DNA of 64,000 bases from Ypsolopha sequella (taxonomy: Eukaryota > Arthropoda > Insecta > Lepidoptera > Ypsolophidae), in NCBI GenBank assembly GCA_934047225.1, contig OW203991.1:2914001-2978000 (forward strand). Reading direction: 5' to 3'. Below the pieces are notes generated by a model that was not told where the DNA came from, ran no database searches, and saw only the letters and a program-made list of their open reading frames with translations. The position numbers and the translations under genes were made by a program. Shown here one piece after another: positions 46,801 to 56,204 of this stretch. Positions within the stretch are counted from its first letter, which is position 1. Every line of letters begins with the position of its first letter.

Positions 46801-49800
46801 ATTTATACTAAAACAGACAACAACCAAAACAGTCTATTTTCCTGATATCCTCAATGACCATGTACATAACATAACAACGCTAATCATATAACAAGCCGGT
46901 TCTATATACGGCCAACAACAAATTTAAGTCTTCTTGCCTAACAATGATTTAATAAAGAATCCAGTCTGCTGCCATTTGACTTAAATTATGACCTGCAAAA
47001 AGGTTATTCGAGTAGAAATTATGTAAGTGGCGGTCAAGTTGAATTTCCAGAAAAGGTGTGTTTCTGGGGCGGTTATTATGGGTTTCGAAATATCATTTTT
47101 GTTGAAAATAGCATTCTAATCGAATGCTTCTTTGTACGCGCCTCGTATAGGGGGTCCAATTCAGAACTTATACGTCACTTCCGTGATCGACTTCTGGAAA
47201 GAATTCTGCATATCAAGCGATTTTCGTATTTAGTGCTTGACAATAAGAGTATTTTGACAGGGGAGTTCTTTCGTGAAAAAAATTTTTAGGATAACCTTTT
47301 ATTTTTGACGAAGGATTAATTTCTTATTACCGATTAGTACGTTTTTTAATAGTTTATTATTTATTATAGTTATTATTCATGATAAATTAATGTTTATTAT
47401 ATCTCAATACTAAAAAAAATTAAACGACTCCGCAAGCTTAATACGCGCGCTGCCATCATTTACCTAATTCTTTATGCTTTTATCTGTGATTGACATCTAA
47501 TGCCACAGCATACAGTGTCGAATTACTAAAAACAGTACCTGCATTTAATATTGTTCCAAGCAAGCAAGATACCTATAATAGCGAAATGAGAAAATGTGTT
47601 GTGTTGTAAAAAATTGTATCAAAAATTGTATTAAAAAGCTTGTGTAAATCTTATTTATGTCCTGAATAGTAAAAAACTAATTATATTTCTAGAAATTGAT
47701 ACTTGTCGTTGTTGGTTTGTTTGTTGTTTGTTGTTTGTTGTTGGAACAGTTACCAAGAATGTGTTTTATTGACAAGACAACAAAAAATTATATTTCTGTA
47801 TAATTATTATTTTTTTATTACTTTTTATTTCTTTTTTTCTCATGTAATTTATTGTAATGCATGATGTAAATTGTTCTAATTCGTGAATATTAATAATTTA
47901 TTGCATCAATTTGTAAAATTGTAATTAATTTCAAATTACATCTCATTTGATAGAAACATTGTAGTTAAATTTTAAACCTACCTGCAAGGAAGGAAAATGT
48001 AATGTTTGTGTTATTTGTAAAAAATGGGACAAACTGAAAACCAGCGCTGTCAGTTGCTTGCAACTAGCAGCATTTGCTGAGTTTGGCTCTTTTTGCCACT
48101 TTATTTAAAAAAAAAATCTCTGTGCGTGTGTGTTTCTTTTTTGTGGCAAATAAATACTTTTCACTTTCACTTTCACTTTCTATCATCGTATGTGGTGCAA
48201 CGGACGTAGATAGAATTAAGTTTTTTGCAAAAGTTACTGGTCCAAAACGGTAAATATCAAGAAAAGAGCAATGCTTTCCTGAAGCTGAACAAATACCAAA
48301 AGGTACCACATGGCAAGAAGTATTCGCTTAAATAATATACGGTTGTATCCCGACACAACTGCTGCTTTTTTTTTTCGTTTTTGGATTCCATCTCCTGTAA
48401 TAATAGTGTTAGACCTTCAAATTTTCTAGGTTAGACCACCAAACTGTTATTTTTAAATATAAAATAACCGACCTATTTCGATTCGGGGTCCCACAATTAG
48501 GGTTCCGTAGAAATACTAAAGTTAGCAAGCAAAAGACAAAAAATAAATGTATACCAATTTTTTTTTGCAACTGTACGATTTTTGAATAACCTGCATTTTT
48601 CCGGTAATAAAAACAATAATCTTTGGTGTGCAACTCTTTCAAATGATTCCTCACATGATATATTAAGTAAAATTTCTTTGGTCATCGAGACCTATTCTTT
48701 TCAATTTCAAAACAATTTCAAATTACTAATTATATTCAAAACAGACAAACGGATACGAGATAAGGGTTCCGTTTTTCCTTTTAAGGTACGGAACCCTAAA
48801 ACTAAAAATCAAACCAAATCAGTTTTGTTTGACTTCTACTAACAGAGGGTACATGGAAGAAGGTGTTGAAGGGCGTGAAAAAGAATAAAGAAAAATGGGC
48901 CGAGATATAACCTTTCTCTTCTGCGCAAACGCAGCTAAAGTTATTTGAGAAGTCGTTTTATAGCTATAACGAATTCTTTGAAATTGTTTATTGTATTGCA
49001 TTTTATATTATCATCTACTTTATAATTAATACCATTTTTGTTACATATTTAAATATCTTAATCTTTCTCTACGTGTATAATATAATAATTTTAAATTAAT
49101 GTAAAATAATAATTTTAATTTTATAACAATTAATTAGCTAATTTAAGAAAATATGAAATTAAATTTTCGTTAATAATCTCATATTCTAATAATAATATTT
49201 GTAAATAATTAAGTATAATTATCTGTACCTGATATAAATATTACCAATAAACATATACATTAAGTATTTCTGTCTATGTCTAATTAATACTACAAATTAA
49301 TTATGGAAATAGTTTTGTATCGGTCGCTTAAGTTTGAACTTTACCCTGCTTATATTTGCGTTGTAATTTTAGTTTTGATTTATATATTTATGAGATGGTA
49401 TTACGAACTAACTGTATTTGTTAGTTATTGTACGCTGACGTATAAACACACAGTTTTTCTGTCACTTTATTATTCTTATGTTTTTCCTGTAATATGTTAA
49501 TGTTTCAGTATGAAAACTACGTCAATTCAATATACCTAAACTGCTGCCGTTAATTCGAGAGAATGATGACAGATGGAGTGTGGCGATATCTCGAAAAAAT
49601 ACTACAAGTCAACAAGAGCTTCACGACAAAAATAAATAAAGGCACGTTACAAAAATATCAACGGTACAACGAATGGGACGAAATAAATCCAAATCATGAT
49701 TATTTAAACTTTTTTTTATAAATAAAAACCCTGGAATAGAATATATATACGATCTTATTATTTGGTAAGGTATATCAGTTTTATAATACGACAACACTGC

Positions 49801-50190
49801 CTTACACCGCAGATATTATAAACCTTTTTCTGAAATGTCGATTCAAAAAATCGAGGATTCATACTGCAGGCATTATGATTGCTGATTTGACAGAAATAAC
49901 TTGACAGTATCGCTAATAGACGACTTTTCGCCAAAAATATTTTTTTTTGCGCTTTTTTTAACTTTTACGTAGAAATTGAGTTAGCTGATTCATTAAGTTT
50001 TGTACTAGGAAGTGGAAAATATATACGACAAAAATACTTTTTATTAACAAATGGGACCTTTTAACGATATACAATCTACCCTAAAATCATCATGATAAAT
50101 ATAAAATATTGAAATGCAAAACAGTAAAAAAAAGGTTTTATCCCCTGACATTTGCAAACGTCACCATTCTCTCGAATGAACGGCCGGAGT
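46801..50190. other. AT-rich noncoding
   Basis: Apart from the repeat fragment at 48488-48800 and short runs (TTGTTTG near 47705, TTTCAC near 48165) I see nothing. The numerous short frames show no family features. Confidence 0.4.
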
Positions 50191-50252
50191 TTAACGTGTA
50201 AGGGATATTATGTATTATTTAACGTGTAAGGGATATTATGTATTATTTAATG
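50191..50252 (+). repeat. Two-copy 31-32-bp tandem duplication
   Basis: TTAACGTGTAAGGGATATTA followed by TGTATTATT occurs twice in a row. Confidence 0.9.
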
Positions 50253-50455
50253 TCTTGTAAGTATTAGTATTAGAAAGTACGTTTCATAATTAATTTTCCT
50301 GAGTGATATATTTACTAATAAAGTAGTATATAGTTATTTATATACACGTACACCTACGTATGTATATCTACTTTTATATTCATCAATATTTTTATATACG
50401 AATTGTATATAATTTACTTTACCAAAAATTTTCAAGTGGATGTTAATTTGCTTTT

Positions 50456-50660
50456 GCAGGGGTCCAAGCTAGAGTTGGTTAACGAAACTAAGTTTTGCAG
50501 GGGTCCAAGCTAGAGTTGGTTAACGAAACTAAGTTTTGCAGGGGTCCAAGCTAGAGTTGGTTAACGAAACTAAGTTTTGCAGGGGTCCAAGCTAGAGTTG
50601 GTTAACGAAACTAAGTTTTGCAGGGGTCCAAGCTAGAGTTGGTTAACGAAACTAAGTTTT
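50456..50660 (+). repeat. 41-bp tandem repeat, 5 identical copies, inside a LINE frame
   Basis: The unit starts GCAGGGGTCCAAGCTAGAGT and ends ACTAAGTTTT. Five copies in 205 bases without a visible mismatch. The last copy runs into the RT reading NETKFLGITIDS, so the unit is LINE coding sequence duplicated out of frame. Confidence 0.97.
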
Positions 50661-50825
50661 TAGGTATTACGATAGACTCGTCTTCAGTGCGGTCCCCACA
50701 TATAAGCCCTATGTTGTAGACTTAATGCGGCCGCATACGCTGATAGACGCAAAAGGCAAATTACTGATGTAGATACTGCTAGATTAGTCTATTTTAGTTA
50801 CTTTCACAGCATAATGTCATACGGC

Positions 50826-51211
50826 TGAGACGTGATCTCTTACCAAAGGCTTGATCCGCCGATTTAAGGTCGCTCAGCGAGCTATGGAGCGGGCTATGCT
50901 TGGGATATCTCTGATGGATAAAATCCGAAACGAAGATATCCAGCAGAGATCGAATCAGTAAGTTGAAGTGGCAGTGGACTGGCCATATTTATCGCCGACG
51001 TGATAACCGTTGGGGCTGTAAGGCATTGGAATGCAGACCACGTACAGCAGAGCGCAGCGTAGGCCTCCCTCTAGCCTGCTGGACTGACGATCTGAAGGCC
51101 GTTGCGGGTGGCGGCTGGATGAGGATGACTGAGGACTGCCAAGAGTGGCGTAATATTGGGGAGGCCTATGTCCAGCAATGGACGAATACGGGCTGATGGA
51201 TGGATGGATGG
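50826..51211 (+). mobile_element. RTE-type 3' fragment with 12-base target duplication
   Basis: ATGTCATACGGC occurs at 50814-50825 and 51212-51223. The coding remnant reads WQWTGHIYRRRDNRWGCKAL, then LACWTDDLKAVAGGGWMRMT and GEAYVQQWT and a stop, the characteristic RTE C-terminus. The tail is (GGAT)n. It is inserted in the LINE coding frame. Confidence 0.95.
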
Positions 51212-51557
51212 ATGTCATACGGCATGCTGCTATGGGGTAGAGCCGCGGATACAGACGTGGTCTTTGTTTTGCAGAAGAGAGCAATTCGGGCTATTTATAA
51301 TATGAAGCACCGAAATACATTAAGAGAAAAGTTCAAAGAAATTAATATATTAAAGGTTCCTTGTGAATTGATTTACTAAGTTCTTAGATATGTCAGAAAA
51401 AATTTTGAGTCTTTCCCAAGGCTTGGTGAGCAACACGTGCACTGTAAAAAAACTAGAAATAAGGATATAGACTGGCTTTTCTAAAAATCAGACTCGCCAA
51501 CGAGAGTATCTCTTTCGTAGGACATGGTATAAAATTTTACAACAAACAACTTTTAAA

Positions 51558-51990
51558 TTTGTCTTGTATTTTCTTATCCCTTGGTTAAAGTAGATATAAG
51601 TCATATATTGTATAGTATAAGTTTTATGTTGAAAAAAAAGACATGATCTTGCTAAGTTTCTTGCCCTTCTTCTTAGCAAGATTTGGTCGGCCGCCTGGAT
51701 TCGTGCTAGGGGCTCGGTTGGTGATCATTGAACCTTGTTCCTGGTCCCTGGCCGGGTCTCCGGTATGGGTTCGGGCGGCTGATTGGATTTTACCTCGTAT
51801 AATATATATTTTACCTATCATTTTAATCGTAAATATATTGCTACATAAATTAAATAAACCTTTAATTTAGTTCATGTACATTTATTATTTTATTACATAT
51901 ATTTTCTTTATTAGATTAAATTTGACGTGTAAAAAGTGTATATATCTATACCTGCTTTGCAAAATAAACTATTTGAATTTGAATTGAATT
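51558..51990 (+). mobile_element. LINE 3' end with TTTGAA tail, nested in LINE pol
   Basis: Close relative of 41030-41545: GTCTTGTATTTTCTTATCCC to AATAAACTATTTGAATTTGA. AAATTTG-like sequence at both edges may be the duplication, but it merges with the tail. A reverse-orientation relative lies at 60240-60400 and a short one at 53699-53830. Confidence 0.85.
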
Positions 51991-52331
51991 TGACTTCCAG
52001 AGGAGGTCTTTACTTTGTCAGAGAATAAGTTTAAATTATTTTTTATTAAGCAGGGCCTATTGAAGAAGGCATATTATAAAATAAATGATTACTTAGACGA
52101 TACTAAAGCTTAGGGTTATGATAGTGATCTTTGTCATAATACTAGTTAGTATAATTTCCTTGTGGTATGATTCCTCTAAAATTAACGATAATTAGTTTAT
52201 AGATGAAAATGACTGTAAAAGCAGATGGACAGGTAGACAAAGGTATTATATATTTCTTTGCCTTTATGACATAATATTCTCCTGTCTTGTATTTTTTATC
52301 TCTTTATTTAATTAAAGTATAGGCTTACTTT

Positions 52332-53150
52332 TTAGGGTTCCGTACCTAAAAGGTACAAAAGGAACCTTATGCTTTATATTCTCTGCTTATGGTGAGACTC
52401 CGTTGTCCGTCCGTCCGTATGTCAGAGCCTCATAACTTTAGCACCGTTAAAGATAAATACATAAAATTTGGCACAAAAATAGCATTAATTTTCCCACTTG
52501 TAAAAAATATATGAAAAATTTGAAATTGTAAAAATATTTCCAAAACAAAAGTGAGAAAAATAAAAAATATTAGCCTAAATATACAATATGGGTATCAAAT
52601 TAGTTGATATCAAAAAAGTTGATTCTAAAAATATATACTTTTAATATATTTACTGAAACTGGTTTCGAAAAATCTTTAAAAAACCCCAAAAATATGTATG
52701 TCCCCCCCCCCCCTTATCTCCGAAACTGGTAAACCGAAAAATATGAAAAAAATGTTAATTGTAGATCATAACTGGCCAATTACAGGAAAACTATAGCGAT
52801 TAAAAAAAATTCAGCACTAATGAGAAATATAAAAAAAGAAGTAAAATAAATAAAAAAGATAATTTATAAAAATACAATATAGGTATCAAATTGTAGATAT
52901 TAAAAAGCTGATTGTAAAAATATATACTTTTACTATACTTACTGGCACTGGTTTCGAGAAATCTTTAATAAACCACATAAAATGTATGTCCCCCCCTTAT
53001 CTCCAAAACTGGTGGACCAAAAAATATGAAAAAAATCATGGTAATATGTGTTTACGTAAACATTACAGAAAAAATAAAGCGGTCGAGAAATTCACGAAAA
53101 AAAATGACAAAATTAAATTTATCATCCACAATACGGAACCCTAGGTACGC
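52332..53150. repeat. GGTTCCGTACC-family repeat with internal duplication
   Basis: Begins AGGGTTCCGTACCTAAAAGG and ends with TACGGAACCCTAGG, an inverted end. Inside, a segment of about 290 bases occurs twice (ATGTATGTCCCCCC at 52695 and 52982, with TACTTTTAATATATTTACTG-type context). Confidence 0.75.
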
Positions 53151-53344
53151 GAGTCTTGCATTTAAATCACATTTCGATTAAAAAACAGATAGGCGTCGAA
53201 CTTTACGGTAATATATTGGGCTATAACAGCACAATCTCGTTTAGGAGACTAGTTTTAAAGTCAAGGTCCTGCTGTGATGTGGTTCTGCTGTGACAAAGTA
53301 AAATATGCCTTACGGTTTACAGATAAGAATGCCAGGATTATATG

Positions 53345-53700
53345 CCAACAAGCTCACCTCTTATTTGTGCGATCTTTGGTTTTGTTCGCTTTCGATTATT
53401 TTTTATTTCCTCTCTCAGTCGGTGACCTGTTGAAGGATGTTTTGAGTATTTTCAATGTCGTACTCAGTCGCGGTTATTATTATATTCATATATAAAATTA
53501 TTGCTACGTGTTTTATAAAACAGACTGGTGATGACGGGCAGCGGCGTCACTGTTGCGAGGGTTTCGGCACCTCTTATTTGTGCGAGCTTTGGTTTTGTTC
53601 GCTTTCGATTATTCTTTATTTCCTCTCTCAGTCGGTGACCTGTTGAAGGATGTTTTGAGTCTTTTCAATGCCGTACTCAAGTCGCGGTTATTATCTTATA
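53345..53700 (+). repeat. Tandem duplication, ~215-bp period, two copies
   Basis: CACCTCTTATTTGTGCGA...GGTGACCTGTTGAAGGATGT lies at 53355-53480 and again at 53568-53690. Between them is GTGATGACGGGCAGCGGCGTC, which recurs a third time at 53872. Confidence 0.9.
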
Positions 53701-53832
53701 TTCAAATTCAAATAGTTCATTTTGCAAAGTAGGTATATATAATACACTTTTTACACGTAAAATTTAATCGAATATATGTATACATATAGAAAATAATTGC
53801 TACATATTTTAAATTGAATCAAATCAAATCAA
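53699..53832 (-). mobile_element. LINE 3'-end fragment in reverse, nested in the duplication
   Basis: TTCAAATTCAAATAGTTCAT is the inverse of the TTTGAA tail of 51558-51990. Confidence 0.75.
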
Positions 53833-53865
53833 AAGGCAAATTGCAACGTGTTTTATAATTAAAAC

Positions 53866-54035
53866 AGGCTGGTGACGGGCAGCGGCGTCACTGTTGCGAG
53901 GGTTTTGGCACCGCCCTCACCAACCCGCCTGCCCAGCGTGTATGATTATAGGCATTTATTCCAGGATGACCGCGAAATCTCGGAAAGGCATATATCCAGC
54001 AGTGGACGAAGACAGGCTGATGAATGGATGAATGG
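53866..54035 (+). mobile_element. RTE-type 3' end
   Basis: GTGACGGGCAGCGGCGTCAC, then CACCAACCCGCCTGCCCAGC and CCAGCAGTGGACGAAGACAG, ending with GATGAATGGATGAATGGA. Same family as 44707-45072, opposite orientation. Confidence 0.8.
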
Positions 54036-54044
54036 ACGATAAAA

Positions 54045-54200
54045 TAATACCCTGTCTGACTGACTGACTGATCTATCAACGCTCAGACCAAACAGCTGGA
54101 CTTAGGAACATGACATTTGGACTGTAGGTTCCTTGTATGACGTAGATATTCGTTAATTAGGGATTTTAGAAAATTCCCACGTGATCGGGAGAAACGGGAT
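54045..54200 (+). mobile_element. Helitron 5'-end fragment
   Basis: TGACTGACTGACTGA...CAACGCTCAGACCAAACAGC matches the 5' part of the complete Helitron at 33189 in plan. No 3' hairpin. Confidence 0.5.
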
Positions 54201-54567
54201 CCATAAAAGCAACACTAAGGGACGTCCGCTAATCAAATATAACAAAAATAATTAATGGCTTCTTAACATGGTTATTTACTTATTGAGTTTATTATTTTGA
54301 CCCTACTGCAATCGCCATAATCACGTACTAGACGTGTTTTACTGGCTGGATTACAGTCCAGATCGTGTGGCTCGGATCCATCTTAAAGATTCAGTTAATA
54401 TCCATCGGTGAAACGTGGGTATACAAGAGTGCATGGACTGTGACTTGCGCAGTGCACACTCGGAAACACCTGACACCTCCTCGTCGTGACGTTGTATTTT
54501 TTTTTTATAATCCAAACAGACAATCACCCAAGCTCCAGTTTTTTCACGGAATAAATCCCTGTTTCAG

Positions 54568-54717
54568 ACCCATGCATCTATATCCTCCGCTTCGCGTCGC
54601 AGCTGCAGTTCGCAGAACGGAAGCACGAGGTGAGCATGACGGCGCTGCGACTGGTGCAGAGGATGAAGAGGGACTCCATACATTCTGGACGACGACCTTC
54701 CGGGCTCTGTGGCGCTG
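54568..54717 (+). CDS. Brf1: Brf1 exon 4: start of second cyclin repeat
   Basis: Encodes residues 182-232 after acceptor CCTGTTTCAG. It reads [15 protein letters not shown], then [16 protein letters not shown] and [10 protein letters not shown], the most conserved part of the second cyclin fold. The split codon G|AC gives the Asp of IDPC, joining perfectly to exon 3 across a 34-kb intron. The donor is GCGCTG|GTAGGT. The 3' two thirds of this exon, its donor and the first 57 bp or so of intron 4 are the founding copy of an eight-copy 154-bp tandem array. Confidence 0.95.
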
Positions 54718-55841
54718 GTAGGTCTATCTCTGTGGGGTTGTGGGGGAGGTCGTGGGCAAGGTTAGTGAGAACAAAAGCACGAGGTGAGCATGACGGCGCT
54801 GCGACTGGTGCAGAGGATGAAGAGGGACTCCATACATTCTGGACGACGACCTTCCGGGCTCTGTGGCGCTGGTAGGTCTATCTCTGTGGGCTTGTGGGGG
54901 AGGTCGTGGGCAAGGTTAGTGAGAACAAAAGCACGAGGTGAGCATGACGGCGCTGCGACTGGTGCAGAGGATGAAGAGGGACTCCATACATTCTGGACGA
55001 CGGCCTTCCGGGCTCTGTGGCGCTGGTAGGTCTATCTCTGTGGGGTTGTGGGGGAGGTCGTGGGAAAGGTTAGTGAGAACAGAAGCATGAGGTAAGCATG
55101 ACGGCGCTGCGACTGGTGCAGAGGATGAAGAGGGACTCCATACATTCTGGACGACGACCTTCCGGGCTCTGTGGCGCTGGTAGGTCTATCTCTGTGGGGT
55201 TGTGGGGGAGGTCGTGGGAAAGGTTAGTGAGAACAGAAGCATGAGGTGAGCATGACGGCGCTGCGACTGGTGCAGAGGATGAAGAGGGACTCCATACATT
55301 CTGGACGACGACCTTCCGGGCTCTGCGGCGCTGGTAGGTCTATCTCTGTGGGGTTGTAGGGGAGGTCGTGGGCAGGGTTAGTGAAAATAGAAGCACGAGG
55401 TCATGATGACGGCGCTGTGACTGGTGCAGAGGATGAAGAGGCATTCCAAACATTCTGGACGATGGCCTTCCGGGCTCTGTGGCGCTGGTAAGTCTATCTC
55501 TGTGGGGTTGTAGGGGAGGTCGTGGGCAGGGTTAGTGAAAATAGAAGCACGAGGTGAGCATGACGGCGCTGCGACTGGTGCAGAGGATGAAGAGGGACTC
55601 CATACATTCTGGACGACGACCTTCCGGGCTCTGCGGCGCTGGTAGGTCTATCTCTGTGGGGTTGTAGGGGAGGTCGTGGGCAGGGTTAGTGAAAATAGAA
55701 GCACGAGGTCATGATGACGGCGCTGTGACTGGTGCAGAGGATGAAGAGGCATTCCAAACATTCTGGACGATGGCCTTCCGGGCTCTGTGGCGCTGGTAAG
55801 TCTATCTCTGTGGGGTTGTGGGGGAGGAAGTGGGAAATGTC
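54614..55841 (+). repeat. 154-bp tandem array, 8 copies, spanning Brf1 exon 4 donor
   Basis: The landmark ATGACGGCGCTG recurs at 54636, 54790, 54944, 55098, 55252, 55406, 55560 and 55714, exactly 154 bases apart. Each unit holds about 96 bases equivalent to exon 4, the splice donor and about 57 bases of intron rich in GGG runs. The first unit is the genuine exon. Units 4-5 and 6-7 form a higher-order 308-base duplication with shared variants. Donors are GTAGGT in units 0-4 and 6 but GTAAGT in units 5 and 7. Extra units lack a pyrimidine tract before their exon-like part. Confidence 0.97.
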
Positions 55842-55977
55842 GTGTCCCAATGACTCTAATTATGTCACAGTTGCAAAAAGTACCATAATTCTCTCGACCG
55901 GTTTTGCTACCTTAGCATTTTAAACAGTTGACAAATACAAGCATGTTTTGCCTCATTATCTTCCCTTTCCCTTTCAG
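54718..55977 (+). other. Brf1 intron 4
   Basis: Native intron from GTAGGT to CCCTTTCAG. All but the last ~140 bases consist of the 154-bp array. Confidence 0.9.
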
Positions 55978-56204
55978 CCCTGCTAATAGCAGCCCGACTC
56001 CACGACTTCAGCCGCACCCCGAACGACGTGGTCCGAATCGTGAAAGTGCACGAGTCGACGCTAAGGAAGCGGCTGCTGGAGTTCGGGGACACTCCGTCCA
56101 GCGCGCTGACTGTGGACGAGTTCATGACTGTAGACCTGGAGGAGGAGCAGGACCCACCTGCTTTCAGGGCGGCCAGGAAGAGGGATAAGGAGCGGTTGGC
56201 GAAG
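55978..56204 (+). CDS. Brf1: Brf1 exon 5: end of second cyclin repeat
   Basis: Follows acceptor CCCTTTCAG and ends in phase 0 at GCGAAG|GTTAGT. It encodes residues 232-307: [18 protein letters not shown], then [25 protein letters not shown] and [11 protein letters not shown]. These correspond closely to the BRF1 motifs around [12 protein letters not shown] and LTIDEFMKIDLEEE. The tail [13 protein letters not shown] is basic and enters the linker after the cyclin core. Confidence 0.95.

Larger units (their letters stand above)
50600..52331 (+). pseudogene. LINE pol 3' part (Jockey-type) split by two insertions
   Basis: Segments read NETKFLGITIDSSS (50640), RLVYFSYFHSIMSYG (to 50825), then MLLWGRAADTDVVFVLQKRA (51224) and IRAIYNMKHRN, then GHGIKFYNKQLLN (to about 51557), and LPEEVFTLSENKFK with AYYKINDYLDDTKA and a stop near 52113. 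Two later elements interrupt it (50826-51211 and about 51558-51990). Before 51224 and after 51990 the reading resumes in register. The 3' UTR goes on to 52331. At least one stop is also present. Confidence 0.88.
20590..54567 (+). other. Brf1 intron 3, about 34 kb
   Basis: Begins GTGAGT and ends GTTTCAG. It hosts the whole BTBD gene on the opposite strand and at least twenty mobile elements. The other introns of this gene are 0.3-2.4 kb. Confidence 0.9.

Noticed and set aside
54784..55029. Frames starting at [15 protein letters not shown] in copies 1 and 2 as separate genes
   Set aside because: They are extra units of the Brf1 exon-4 tandem array, lack an acceptor and close soon after the donor.
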